DNA of 51,460 nt from an uncultured Ilumatobacter sp. (GCA_905182555.1 CAJJBX010000008.1:1-51460), one strand, 5' to 3'; shown: positions 34,063 through 42,675, numbered from the stretch's first letter. Numbers and translations are program-made. The notes: generated by a model not told the origin, from the letters alone.

Positions 34063-35070
34063 ATGGAGATATCTCGCCGACTTGGCGCCTTCGCTGTATG
34101 TGTCGCGCTGCTCTCAGCGTGCAGCGGCTCAGACTCTGGTTCGAGTTCAGTTAAAGACGACGGCCGCTTGCTCGTGGTGACCACCGTGGCGCCGATTACT
34201 TCAATTGCGGCCAATGTCATCGGTGATCGTGCCCAGATCGTCGGCCTTGTTCCCGAGGGAACCAACTCGCACACGTTTGAGCCTCCACCGTCCGCAGCAG
34301 AGCTGCTCTCTACCGCAGACGTCGTGTTCATCAACGGTCTGCAGCTCGAAGAGCCGACGAAGGCGTTGGCTGAAGCCAATCTTCGAGATGACGTCCCGCT
34401 GGTCGAGTTGGGCGATCGCACGATCGATCCCGACCAGTTCAAGTACGACTTCTCGTTCCCTGAGTCAGAAGGCAAGCCGAACCCGCACCTGTGGACCGAC
34501 CCAACCCTGGTCAAGGTGTACGCCCAGTTGATTCACGACACGATGGTCGGAGTTGACCCCGAGGGTGCAGCGACCTACAACACCAATCTGCAGGCGTTCA
34601 TCGCGATCGTGGACGAGTTCGACGATGCCGTGAGTGCAACGTTCGAGACGATCCCCGTCAATCAACGCAAGCTTGTCACCTATCACGACGCTTACGCTTA
34701 CTTCGCAGATACTTACGGGTGGAACGTCGTCGGTGCCGTGCAGCCGGCCGACTTCGGTGAGCCGACCGCCCGCGACGTGATCGAGCTGATTGAACAGATT
34801 GAGGCTGAAGATGTTCCTGCCGTGTTCGGCTCCGAAGTGTTCCCGTCGCCGGTGCTCGAACAAATTGCGAACGAGACCGGTGCGATTTACGTTGATGACC
34901 TGCGTGACGATGATTTACCTGGCGAGCCTGGTGAAGCTGACCACTCGTGGCTGGGTCTGATGAAGTTCAACTTTGTCACGATGACCGACGCCCTGGGTGG
35001 CGATTCGAGCGGCCTCACAGGGTTTGACGTGCGCAACTCTGCACTCGATGAAGCGACATACCCGCAGTGA
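34063..35070 (+). CDS. znuA: Zinc-type ABC importer binding lipoprotein (ZnuA-like)
   Basis: A 335-residue cluster A-I metal-binding lipoprotein. Signal peptide MEISRRLGAFAVCVALLSAC with lipid-modified C20. The metal ligands are H70 (GTNSHTFEPPPS), H142 (PNPHLWTDP), H208 (VTYHDAYAYFADTYGW) and D278 or D279 (YVDDL). His rather than Glu at the third position points to zinc more than manganese by comparison with ZnuA/TroA versus PsaA. I prefer the ATG at 34063 over one 48 bases upstream because only it starts the signal peptide cleanly and the upstream ATG lies within the operator. The stop overlaps the ATPase start (GTGA). Confidence 0.88.
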   Translation: MEISRRLGAFAVCVALLSACSGSDSGSSSVKDDGRLLVVTTVAPITSIAANVIGDRAQIVGLVPEGTNSHTFEPPPSAAELLSTADVVFINGLQLEEPTKALAEANLRDDVPLVELGDRTIDPDQFKYDFSFPESEGKPNPHLWTDPTLVKVYAQLIHDTMVGVDPEGAATYNTNLQAFIAIVDEFDDAVSATFETIPVNQRKLVTYHDAYAYFADTYGWNVVGAVQPADFGEPTARDVIELIEQIEAEDVPAVFGSEVFPSPVLEQIANETGAIYVDDLRDDDLPGEPGEADHSWLGLMKFNFVTMTDALGGDSSGLTGFDVRNSALDEATYPQ

Positions 35071-35861
35071 TTTCCCAGAGCGGTGCCACTTCGAAGGTCA
35101 TTTCCGCCGAGAACGTTACGGTCGACTATGGCGCTGAGCCAGTACTGATCGACGTCGATCTCGACGTCACCGATGGCGAATTAATCGGCATTGTCGGTCC
35201 GTCCGGGTCGGGTAAGTCGACGTTGCTCAAGGTGCTGCTCGGAACCGTGCCCGTTAGGGCAGGCAAAGTTGATCGTCGCCCAGGCCTCGCCGTCGGTCTG
35301 GTGCCGCAGGTCGAACACATCGACTGGAGTTTCCCGGTCACCGTTGCCGAGTGTGTCGGCATGGCGCGAGCTCGCGGCCTGCGAACCCCGTGGATCACGA
35401 AGGCCGAACGGGCTGAGATCCACGCAGTGCTCGATCGGCTCGGTCTCAACGGCTTGGCCAATCGACACATTCGCGATTTGTCGGGCGGCCAGCAGCAGCG
35501 GGTATTCCTCGCTCGCGCCCTGTTCACCAAGGCCGAAGTGATTTTCCTCGACGAGCCGACATCGGGCCTCGACGTCAAGACTCGTCACGAAGTACTGCAC
35601 CTGCTCGACGACCTCAACCGTCAGGGCCTGACCATCGTGTTGACCACGCACGACCTGAACGGCATCGCAGCACATCTCCCGAAGATCGTCTGTCTCAACA
35701 CTCGTGTTATCGGTGCAGGCCCACCTGAAGACGTACTTGTCCCCGATGTGCTCGAACGGACGTATGGCTCGCCGATGCACGTTCTCGAACACGGAGGCAT
35801 GCGGGTCGTTGTCGATTCGCCCTTGTTCTCGGTCGACGACATCGGTAAAGCATCGGCATGA
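35067..35861 (+). CDS. znuC: Zinc-type ABC importer ATPase (ZnuC-like)
   Basis: A 264-residue ATPase with all motifs: Walker A GPSGSGKST, Q-loop LVPQVEHIDWSFPVTV (typical of metal importers), signature LSGGQQQR, Walker B VIFLDEPTSGLD and switch His in LTTHD. It powers the ZnuB-like permease. The GTG start overlaps the stop of the binding-protein gene (GTGA) and its stop overlaps the permease start (ATGA), so the three are translated together. Confidence 0.92.
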   Translation: MISQSGATSKVISAENVTVDYGAEPVLIDVDLDVTDGELIGIVGPSGSGKSTLLKVLLGTVPVRAGKVDRRPGLAVGLVPQVEHIDWSFPVTVAECVGMARARGLRTPWITKAERAEIHAVLDRLGLNGLANRHIRDLSGGQQQRVFLARALFTKAEVIFLDEPTSGLDVKTRHEVLHLLDDLNRQGLTIVLTTHDLNGIAAHLPKIVCLNTRVIGAGPPEDVLVPDVLERTYGSPMHVLEHGGMRVVVDSPLFSVDDIGKASA

Positions 35862-36707
35862 TGCTCGCCGCAGACTTGTTCAAGCCGTTCGAGTTCGAGT
35901 TCTTTCGCAACGGCGTCATTGTCGCCACGCTCGCAGGGGCGCTGTGCGGTGTTGTTGGCTGCTATGTCGTGCTGCGCAACATGAGCTACATCGGGCACGG
36001 CCTATCCCACGCGATCTTTGGCGGCTACGCAGTGGCTGGTCTGATCGGTATCAACCTGTTTCTCGGCGCCGGGGCCTGGGGTGTCATCACGGCGTTGGCG
36101 ATCGGCGGGATCGTGCGGCGTCGGCCGATCGGTTCCGACGCGGCGATCGGCGTCGTCACGACTGCATCGTTCGCGCTGGGCCTTGCCCTCGTGCAGCTGT
36201 ACGGGTCGCCTGGCCAGAATGCTGACGCCCTGCTCTTCGGCAATGTCCTCGGCGTCACCTTTGCCGATGTCTGGCTGATTGTGGCGGTATCGATCGGTGC
36301 GGCGCTGTTCATCGGCTTTGGATACCGGCAGCTGTTGTTCACGACGTTCGACACCGAAGTGGCCAAAGCCACGGGGGTGCGGACCGGGCTTGTCGATGGG
36401 CTCCTGATGGTCTTGCTGTCGGCAACGGTGCTGGCAACGATGAACGTCATGGGAGTCACGCTGATCGCGGCGAACCTTGTGGTCCCTGCGGTGGTCGCTC
36501 GCATGCTGACAGCTCATCACCGACCAGTTCCGCGACGCCGGCGTGATCGGCGCGGTCAGCGGTTTTGTCGGCATGAACGCGAGCTATCACCTCGATGTCG
36601 CGTCCGGCCCGACGATCGTTCTCACAGCTGCGACTTTCTTCATCGTGGCGTTCGTTGCCGGTGGTTCGTTCCGTCGCCGTGCTGGCACTGTTGCGCACGC
36701 CCACTGA
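35858..36707 (+). CDS. znuB: Zinc-type ABC importer permease (ZnuB-like, one frameshift)
   Basis: An ABC-3 family permease, about 283 residues when repaired. The first frame holds GALCGVVGCYVVLRNMSYIG, HGLSHAIFGG and VMGVTLIAANLVVPAVVARM. Near 36512 the frame changes, and the remainder reads LITDQFRDAGVIGAVSGFVG, then MNASYHLDVASGPTIVLTAA and a final helix, ending at 36707. The repaired protein matches the family end to end, so the shift is probably a sequence error. If real, it would remove the last helix pair and inactivate the importer. It precedes the Fur-family gene by 43 bp. Confidence 0.85.
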
Positions 36708-36738
36708 TGACGCGTCACATGAGGATGCGCCGACTGGA

Positions 36739-36744
36739 TACTCT
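36739..36744 (+). promoter_or_regulatory. Leaderless -10 box for the Fur/Zur gene
   Basis: TACTCT lies six bases before the GTG at 36751, matching the spacing at the other leaderless genes. It gives the regulator its own promoter independent of the importer genes. Confidence 0.5.
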
Positions 36745-36750
36745 CGCCAC

Positions 36751-37215
36751 GTGCGGTTGAACGAAGAAGAGGCAGCGATTGTTGACGGCTGGGCGGTCGA
36801 AGATGCCGAAGCGGTCCTTCGAGCCCATGACTGCAGAGCAACGGGCCCACGCGTCGCAGTGATGCGCGCGCTCCTCCGCCACGGTGGTCCAATCGACGCG
36901 GCCGAGTTGACGCGGCTCGCACAAGTCGAAGAGTCGACCATTCATGAAGCAACGGTGTACCGGACCATCGGGGTGCTGTCCGATCGCGGCATCGTCACGC
37001 ACGTGCATGCGGGCCATGGGCCGTCGCTCGTCCGGATCGGTGGCGACCATGGGCTTCTGGCTGTCTGTCGTGATTGCGGTGCGATTGTGCAGCTGCCGGC
37101 TGAGGTGGTCAAGACCTTCGTTGAGCAAGCCCACGCCGCAGCGCAGTTCACGCTCGAACCGGGCCACTTCGCGCTGGAGGGCGTCTGCGCAGCATGTGCA
37201 GGTCACTCGGCGTGA
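36751..37215 (+). CDS. zur: Fur-family metalloregulator, probably Zur
   Basis: A 154-residue Fur-family repressor. The winged helix includes CRATGPRVAVMRALLRHGGP and HEATVYRTIGVLSDRGIVTH; regulatory-site histidines are in THVHAGHGPS and GGDHG. Structural-zinc cysteine pairs are CRDC (GLLAVCRDCGAIVQL) and CAAC near the C-terminus. Its place behind a zinc-type importer argues for zinc sensing (Zur) rather than iron. The first 18 residues are an acidic extension. The GTG at 36751 is preferred because of the TACTCT box. Its stop overlaps the start of the PhzF gene (GTGA), so the two are co-translated although functionally unrelated. Confidence 0.85.
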   Translation: MRLNEEEAAIVDGWAVEDAEAVLRAHDCRATGPRVAVMRALLRHGGPIDAAELTRLAQVEESTIHEATVYRTIGVLSDRGIVTHVHAGHGPSLVRIGGDHGLLAVCRDCGAIVQLPAEVVKTFVEQAHAAAQFTLEPGHFALEGVCAACAGHSA

Positions 37216-38039
37216 GTACTCAAGCGTTCCGTCAAGTGGACGTCTTCGCCCGGGGAGCATTCACCGGCAACCCTGTCGCGATTGTCCATGATGCCGACGA
37301 CGTATCGACTGAAGAAATGCGGGCGATCACGCGCTGGACGAACCTGTCAGAAGCGGCGTTTCTGCTTCAACCCTTGCAACGGTCCGCCGACTACCGGCTG
37401 CGGATCTTCGAGCCGAAGATCGAGTTGCCGTTCGCCGGTCACCCGACACTCGGTGCTTGTGCAGCGTGGCTTGATGCCGGTGGTATCCCCCAGCAGCCGG
37501 GCATCGTCGTACAGGAATGCGGCGCTGGCTTGATCAAGATCCGCATCACCGACGCGGGACTCGCCTTCGCAGCTCCGCCGATGATCCGTCACGAGCCAGT
37601 CGAGACCGACACGTTGACTCGCGCAATGCGGCTGCTTGGGCTGACAGCCAACGACGTTGTGACATCGCACTGGATCGACAACGGCCCCGGCTGGATGGGT
37701 CTGCAACTGACCGATGCCCAGCGAGTGCTTGACATCCCAATGCCGACCGAGGCGGCTGAGCACTTCGACGTCGGAGTCGTCGGGCTGTATCCAACGGGCA
37801 GCAACGCAGCGATTGAAGTCCGAGCGTTCTTCAACGATCCGAACGGCTCCATTCGTGAAGACCCCGTGACCGGCAGCCTCAACGCATCGATTGCGCAATG
37901 GATGCTCGGCAACGGGACCCTCACGGCGCCGTACGTCGCCCACCAAACAAGCGGTCGTGCGACTGTCGAGCAGTTCGACGGTCAGATTTGGATCGGTGGC
38001 ACAGCAGACGTCAGGGTCACGGGAACCATTGCGCTCTGA
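37212..38039 (+). CDS. PhzF-family isomerase/epimerase
   Basis: A 275-residue protein of the PhzF/diaminopimelate-epimerase-like fold. The start FRQVDVFARGAFTGNPVAIV, the catalytic glutamate in NLSEAAFL (E47), FAGHPTLGACAAWL and the end EDPVTGSLNASIAQWM are hallmarks. In phenazine producers PhzF isomerises dihydro-hydroxyanthranilate; most stand-alone members have unknown substrates, and no phenazine genes are here. The GTG start overlaps the zur stop. Confidence 0.88.
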   Translation: MSTQAFRQVDVFARGAFTGNPVAIVHDADDVSTEEMRAITRWTNLSEAAFLLQPLQRSADYRLRIFEPKIELPFAGHPTLGACAAWLDAGGIPQQPGIVVQECGAGLIKIRITDAGLAFAAPPMIRHEPVETDTLTRAMRLLGLTANDVVTSHWIDNGPGWMGLQLTDAQRVLDIPMPTEAAEHFDVGVVGLYPTGSNAAIEVRAFFNDPNGSIREDPVTGSLNASIAQWMLGNGTLTAPYVAHQTSGRATVEQFDGQIWIGGTADVRVTGTIAL

Positions 38040-38116
38040 GCCGATTGGCTCTCACGCAACACCTGATCTGAGGCCGGCGGCACCCCACGGGGCCACCAGC
38101 GGCCCATACTCATGTG

Positions 38117-39031
38117 ATGTGCTTTGCGGACGTACGCCGACTCGGTGTCGGTGCTGCCGTGTTTGCTGGCCTACTGATTGCGTCGGCCGTCGCTGCTGCC
38201 GGGCCGACAACCAATTCTCGCGGTGCGTCGGCGAGCGAGGTGGCCGTGCGGTTGACGCCGCCACCCGAACCCGGCGTCGGAGCGCCCGCGTTGCTCATCA
38301 GTGATTCGGCGTGGTTGGGGTTGTATCTCTACGGCGGTGGCCTCGATGCAGTGCAGGGCTTCGAGCACACGTTTGCGTTGGCATCGTGTCGGCGTCGTGT
38401 GACCACGTCGTGCACAAACTTCGACGGTTACGTACCAATCACACTCTTCGAAGAACTTGAGAACCACCCCGACGGATTCGGAACGCTGATCGTTGCCACC
38501 GGTTACAACGACGACGACAGAGCGTTTCGCACCGAGCTCAACACGATCATCAATCGAGCCCGGAGCCTCGACTACGAGCGAGTCGTTTGGCTGACCCTGC
38601 GATCGAACGTCACCTACGTGTCGCCTGGCGACGCCGGGTTTGGCGAAGTGTTCGGGAATAACAACGAGGCGCTCGTAGGCATCGCTGCATCCGGAACCTA
38701 TCCCGAACTCTTTGTCGCAGACTGGGCCGCATATGCCAGAGATCAGTCAGGCTGGTTCAGCCGAGACGGCATCCATTTGCAACGGCGTGGGAGTTACGCG
38801 GCAGGCGACTACATCTCACGCAAGTTGGCCCATCTCGACAAACGAGCTTGCCCACAGCCTCTCGCTGAGGGTGGGCCTGTGCTCGATCCGTGCCCCGACC
38901 CTGACCTCCGGGATCCGCTCGTTGATCTCGACTCGTTGTATCCGGTGGACCAAACACAGCCGAGCACCCCATTCCTGTTGAACTTCGAAGGCTCGAGTTC
39001 GTGGCCTGCACCACCCTGGTGGGAGTCCTGA
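38117..39031 (+). CDS. Secreted SGNH/GDSL-like hydrolase
   Basis: A 304-residue exported protein. An N-terminal hydrophobic stretch (LGVGAAVFAGLLIASAVAAA) serves as signal peptide or anchor. The catalytic Ser lies in LLISDSAWLGL (S64), and the Asp-His pair is in SRDGIHLQRRGSYAAG, in the order of SGNH enzymes. Between them, TLIVATGYNDD replaces the usual GxND block. The C-terminal 50 residues are Pro/Asp-rich with two cysteines. It could remove or transfer acyl groups on surface glycans; that is inferred. CATACT six bases before the ATG fits a degenerate leaderless promoter. Confidence 0.75.
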   Translation: MCFADVRRLGVGAAVFAGLLIASAVAAAGPTTNSRGASASEVAVRLTPPPEPGVGAPALLISDSAWLGLYLYGGGLDAVQGFEHTFALASCRRRVTTSCTNFDGYVPITLFEELENHPDGFGTLIVATGYNDDDRAFRTELNTIINRARSLDYERVVWLTLRSNVTYVSPGDAGFGEVFGNNNEALVGIAASGTYPELFVADWAAYARDQSGWFSRDGIHLQRRGSYAAGDYISRKLAHLDKRACPQPLAEGGPVLDPCPDPDLRDPLVDLDSLYPVDQTQPSTPFLLNFEGSSSWPAPPWWES

Positions 39032-39100
39032 ACATCTTGCGCCGTGCGTCGCTCGTTGCTGCAAGTCTTGGCCACAAACTGCAACGGATTCCACGCAGGC

Positions 39101-40120
39101 TCAGACGGCTTTGAGGTCGGCCATCACCTTGGCCCAACGGTCGGGATCGCTGGCGTAGGGGGCGTAGAAACTCAGTCGCTGGATGACGTCGCCGTAGCGA
39201 GACCCAAGCTCGGCTGCGATGGATTCGGGCTCGCCGACGACGGCAAACGTATTGAGGATCTCATCATCGATGAGCGTGCCCATCTTGTCCCACTCGCCTT
39301 GCTTCGATAGCGAATTGAGTTCGTCTTGCAGCCCACCCCAGCCGTGCATATCGAGCACAGGCCGGTACGCAGGAGTCGAGCCGTAGAACGCAATTTGCTT
39401 GCGAGTTGCCATCGCTGCCTTCTCGATCTCTTCGTCGTTGTTGCCGGTCACAACGAATGACGGCCCAACGATCTCGAAGCCCTCCATGGTCTTGCCGGCC
39501 TTCTCGCGGCCACGCTCGAGTGCAGGGATCGTGACTTCGCGCAGGTATTTCTCGGTGGTGAAGCCGTGGCAGATGAAGCCGTCGAATGCCTCACCGGCGA
39601 CTTCGGTCATCAGCGGGCCGACGCCGGCCAGGAACATCTTTGGCGGACCAAAACCTTCGAGATCTGACACGTCGGGGGAGAACATCGGCGTCATCAACGT
39701 GTGCTTGTAGAACTCGCCCCGGAACTCGAGCTTCTCGCCGGTGAGCCACGTGTTCCAGATGGCACGAATGGCCAACCCCATCTCACGCATCCGGGCCGCC
39801 GGCTTACTCCACTCCATCGAAAAGCGTTTCTCGATGTGCGGTTTGATCTGGCTACCGAGGCCAAGCACGAAGCGGCCCTTCGAATACGCCTGCAAGTCCC
39901 AGGCCGTGTTGGCGAGCGTCATCGGTGAGCGAGCGAATGCCACGGCGATCGACGTACCAATTTCGAGTTCTTCGGTGTGTTCAGCTGCGAGCAGCAACGG
40001 CATGAACGGGTCGTGGGCCAACTCGGCGGTCCATGCTCCCGAGTAGCCGGACGCCTCTGTTTCTTGCGCCTGGGCCGCGACCTTCGTCAGGTCGGTTCCG
40101 ATATTGCCGTCGATCTTCAT
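39101..40120 (-). CDS. LLM-class (probably F420-dependent) oxidoreductase
   Basis: A 339-residue luciferase-like TIM-barrel protein. Landmarks are EASGYSGAWTAELAHDPFMP, the insertion-site region GTSIAVAFARSPMTLANTAW, the family motif GRFVLGLGSQIKPHIEKRFS and PKMFLAGVGPLMTEVAGEAF. The close fit to actinobacterial TIGR03617-like proteins suggests F420 rather than FMN as cofactor; this is family knowledge and not proven here. The ATG at 40120 is preferred to a TTG 15 bases earlier because TACATT lies six bases before it. The gene follows PAC2 on the same strand but has its own promoter. Confidence 0.88.
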   Translation of the reverse strand: MKIDGNIGTDLTKVAAQAQETEASGYSGAWTAELAHDPFMPLLLAAEHTEELEIGTSIAVAFARSPMTLANTAWDLQAYSKGRFVLGLGSQIKPHIEKRFSMEWSKPAARMREMGLAIRAIWNTWLTGEKLEFRGEFYKHTLMTPMFSPDVSDLEGFGPPKMFLAGVGPLMTEVAGEAFDGFICHGFTTEKYLREVTIPALERGREKAGKTMEGFEIVGPSFVVTGNNDEEIEKAAMATRKQIAFYGSTPAYRPVLDMHGWGGLQDELNSLSKQGEWDKMGTLIDDEILNTFAVVGEPESIAAELGSRYGDVIQRLSFYAPYASDPDRWAKVMADLKAV

Positions 40121-40124
40121 GAAC

Positions 40125-40137
40125 CGAATGTACAACG
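40125..40137 (-). promoter_or_regulatory. Leaderless promoter of the LLM gene, shared 13-mer
   Basis: The minus strand reads CGTTGTACATTCG, with TACATT (40132-40127) six bases before the ATG. The same 13-mer occurs before the oxidoreductase fusion at 33854-33866. Confidence 0.5.
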
Positions 40138-40164
40138 CAGGTGCAACCCGATTTCAGTCGCAGG

Positions 40165-41013
40165 TCAGTCTTGTTCGCGGAAGAACTCTTCGATTTCTGC
40201 AGCAATCTCGTCGCCGGACTTGATGCGCATCTCGGCAGCGGCGTTCGCGGCATCGGCGTCGTCTTCGACCGCAGCGTCATGCAGCGCTTCGAGTTGGTGA
40301 ATCATGTTCTGGTGTTCGCTGTTGTCGGCGATCATTTGGTCGATGCGTTGCCGCTGAATGGTGATCTCGTTGCGAAGTCCGGCACCGACGATCTTGACAC
40401 CAGTGGCTTCGTGGAGCCCATCGAGTAGTGCTGCCGAGGCAGCGGGATACGACATGGCCGAGACGTAGTGCGGAACCTGTGCCCAGATGCCAAGCGCTGG
40501 GATCTTGCGGTCGTGCATGGTGTGCTCGAGCGCAGCAGCCATGCCGGCGGGAACGTCGACGGAGCTCCGGGCGAACGACACGCTGGCGAGCACTTCGGTC
40601 GACGGCGATGAGCACGATAACCGCGCGGCGCGTGTGTGCGGAGCGGCGAACGGGTAGGCGCCGAAACCGATCATCTGCGTGACTCCGAGCTCGACGGCGA
40701 TGTCCCCGATTGCTTTCGAAAATCGACGCCAGTTCATGTCGGGCTCGGGGCCGCTCAGGACGAGGATGTCGCGGCCGCTCGGCGATTGCCCGGCGGTGAG
40801 CTCGATGTGGTGCCAACGGAGGTTCGTGTTCACTCCGTCGCGGAGTTCCATTGTGGGGCGGCGGGCGCGGTAGTCGACGAAGGTGTCGTCATCGAAGCGG
40901 ATCAACGGTGAAGTCTCGCACTCCTCGATCACGGCTTCGACGGCTGCTGCCGCTGCGCCGGCAGCGTCGATCCAGCCGGTCATCATGACCAGCAGGATTG
41001 GTTCGTGGAGCAT
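40165..41013 (-). CDS. PAC2-family protein
   Basis: A 282-residue PAC2 (proteasome assembly chaperone 2-like) protein: EPILLVMMTGWIDAAGAAAA at the N-terminus, DDDTFVDYRARRPTMELRDG, HHIELTAGQSPSGRDILVLS, the core MIGFGAYPFAAPHTR and VPHYVSAMSYPAASAALLDG. A Glu/Ala-rich tail (about 215-282) may form a coiled coil. Actinobacterial PAC2 proteins form rings, and a role beside the proteasome is suspected but not established. The frame is open upstream into the 11-bp tandem repeat; the ATG at 41013 matches the family start. It is divergent from the thioredoxin gene. Confidence 0.85.
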   Translation of the reverse strand: MLHEPILLVMMTGWIDAAGAAAAAVEAVIEECETSPLIRFDDDTFVDYRARRPTMELRDGVNTNLRWHHIELTAGQSPSGRDILVLSGPEPDMNWRRFSKAIGDIAVELGVTQMIGFGAYPFAAPHTRAARLSCSSPSTEVLASVSFARSSVDVPAGMAAALEHTMHDRKIPALGIWAQVPHYVSAMSYPAASAALLDGLHEATGVKIVGAGLRNEITIQRQRIDQMIADNSEHQNMIHQLEALHDAAVEDDADAANAAAEMRIKSGDEIAAEIEEFFREQD

Positions 41014-41050
41014 CGAGTCGTCGGTGAGGAGTTCGTAGTCGCCGTCGATG

Positions 41051-41123
41051 AGAGCAGAGGGAGAGCAGAGGGAGAGCAGAGGGAGAGCAGAGGGAGAGCA
41101 GAGGGAGAGCAGAGGGAGAGCAG
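41051..41123. repeat. 11-bp tandem repeat, about 6.6 copies
   Basis: AGAGCAGAGGG is repeated six times without a mismatch, followed by AGAGCAG. It lies in the 140-bp gap between the divergent PAC2 and thioredoxin genes. The unit is not a multiple of three and is close to one DNA helical turn. The purines are all on one strand. Confidence 0.95.
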
Positions 41124-41136
41124 CCCAGAAGGGCTG
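41121..41136. other. Hairpin directly after the tandem repeat
   Basis: CAGCCC-AGAA-GGGCTG forms a six-bp stem with a four-base loop, ending five bases before the TATGGT box of the thioredoxin gene. It may be a terminator of upstream transcription or part of an operator. Confidence 0.4.
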
Positions 41137-41141
41137 ACAGG

Positions 41142-41147
41142 TATGGT
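41142..41147 (+). promoter_or_regulatory. Leaderless -10 box for the thioredoxin gene
   Basis: TATGGT lies six bases before the ATG at 41154. Its -35 region falls within the hairpin and the end of the 11-bp tandem repeat. Confidence 0.5.
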
Positions 41148-41153
41148 GCAGTC

Positions 41154-41861
41154 ATGGTTGCTATTGACATCACCGACGAAACCTTCGAATCCGAAGTCAT
41201 CGAGAAGTCCAGTCAGGTCACCGTGGTCGTCGACCTCTGGGCGCCTTGGTGCGGGCCGTGCAAGACACTCGGTCCGATCATCGAGAGCGTGGTCGACGCG
41301 ACCGAAGGCAAAGTCATCCTGGCCAAGGTGAACATCGACGAGAACCCGGCCATCGGCCAAGCCTTCAAAGTGCAGTCGATCCCTGCGGTCTATGCACTGA
41401 AAGATGGTGCAGTCGTCAACGGCTTCATGGGCGCTCTTCCCGAGCACGAGATCCAAGCGTTCGTCGATGGGTTGCTGCCGTCCCAAGACGAGCAAGCACT
41501 GGAACAGTTGATTGCTGCCGGCGACGAAGCCAGCCTGCGCCTTGCACTGCAGGAGGAACCTGCCAACGAAGAGGCGATTGGCGCCCTCGGAGAACTCTTG
41601 GTTGCCGATGGTCGACCCGAAGAAGCGTTGGCCTTGATCGAACGGATCCCAGATAACGATCGCACCCGTAAGATCGCCGCAACCGCACGAATCGGCGAAG
41701 CGCCGACCGACGATTACGACGTCGAACTCACTGCGCTACTCGACTCGGTGAAGGCGGACGACGATGCACGGCAGAAGTTCGTCGACATCCTCGAACTGAT
41801 GGGTGCCGCCGATCCTCGCACGTCCGACTATCGCCGCAAGCTGACGACACGGCTGTATTGA
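41154..41861 (+). CDS. Thioredoxin-domain co-chaperone (YbbN/CnoX type)
   Basis: A 235-residue protein with an N-terminal thioredoxin domain (1-110) and a helical repeat tail. The active site WCGPC (32-36) is intact within VDLWAPWCGPCKTLGPII, and the cis-proline segment is QSIPAVYALKDG. The tail (about 112-235) is Ala/Glu/Leu-rich, TPR-like (ALEQLIAAGDEASLRLALQE, GRPEEALALIERIPDND, DDARQKFVDILELMGAADPR), as in E. coli YbbN, where it binds chaperones. It probably protects proteins during oxidative stress. The leaderless TATGGT box sets the start. Confidence 0.9.
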   Translation: MVAIDITDETFESEVIEKSSQVTVVVDLWAPWCGPCKTLGPIIESVVDATEGKVILAKVNIDENPAIGQAFKVQSIPAVYALKDGAVVNGFMGALPEHEIQAFVDGLLPSQDEQALEQLIAAGDEASLRLALQEEPANEEAIGALGELLVADGRPEEALALIERIPDNDRTRKIAATARIGEAPTDDYDVELTALLDSVKADDDARQKFVDILELMGAADPRTSDYRRKLTTRLY

Positions 41862-41974
41862 AAATTTGGTGGGCCACGAAGTGGTCCGCAGGCGTTACCC
41901 TCATTCGTACCGACTCCTTCCAGATGTAAAGAATCGCGCCGAGGCGTGGTTCCTGACGGTCGAGGAGGTCGATC

Positions 41975-42672
41975 GTGGAGGAAGTCTTTCGTCCCGAACC
42001 TGCACGCAATGTGTCCGAGCGGGCGCAGGCATGGATTGGTTGGTTCGGGCTGGGTGGCCGACGCGTCGGCAGTCGCTCGACCTGGTCGGTGCGGTGGCGC
42101 TGTGTCGAGACGCCGACGCCCAATGAGGCGATGCCACCGCGCTGCTCGACGCATGCAGCGCCACGCTGTCGGTGACGGTGCCGGTGCCGGTCGTGGCGGC
42201 CCCAGAGGTATCGGCTGCGGCGCCGTCGCGAGTCACGGTCCATGTGGCCGGCTCGGTGGTGACGCCTGGGGTCTATGAGTTGGCCAGTGGAGCACGCGTC
42301 CACGAGGCGATCGATCGGGCTGGCGGCATGATCGGTGACGCCGACGTGGACACGTTGAACCTTGCGGCACCGCTTGCCGACGGGAGCCGTATCTATGTGC
42401 CTGCGGTTGGTGAAGACGTGTCAGCCGTAGCCCTGATCGAGATGCCATTCGTTGCAAGTGCCGTCGACGCTGGGCCTGTCGGGCCGGTCAATGTCAACCG
42501 GGCGACAGCGGCGGATTTGGTTGACCTTCCGGGCGTCGGGCCAGCCACATCAACGGCCATCATCACCGAGCGTCAGCGCAACGGGCCATTTCTGAGCGTT
42601 GACGATTTGGAACGCGTCCCGGGTATCGGCCCTGCCAAGCTTGCATCGATTCGCGACTTGGTGACGGTGTGA
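41975..42672 (+). CDS. comEA: ComEA-like DNA-uptake protein (frameshifts near the N-terminus)
   Basis: The intact C-terminal part (from 42172) has an SLBB domain (VTVHVAGSVVTPGVYELASG, AIDRAGGMIGDADVDTLNLA) and a helix-hairpin-helix pair (VNVNRATAADLVDLPGVGPA, FLSVDDLERVPGIGPAKLAS) that binds DNA. The N-terminal part starts at GTG 41975 after a strong GAGGAGG and reads EEVFRPEPARNVSERAQAWI. Between about 42050 and 42150, where the membrane anchor belongs, the reading switches between two frames several times, so several single-base errors seem likely. It is the first gene of the com block; comEC follows after an antisense gene. Confidence 0.75.
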
Positions 42673-42675
42673 GTT

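Noticed and set aside
41051..41123. Tandem repeat as CRISPR array
   Set aside because: The units are 11 bp without spacers, and no cas genes are present.
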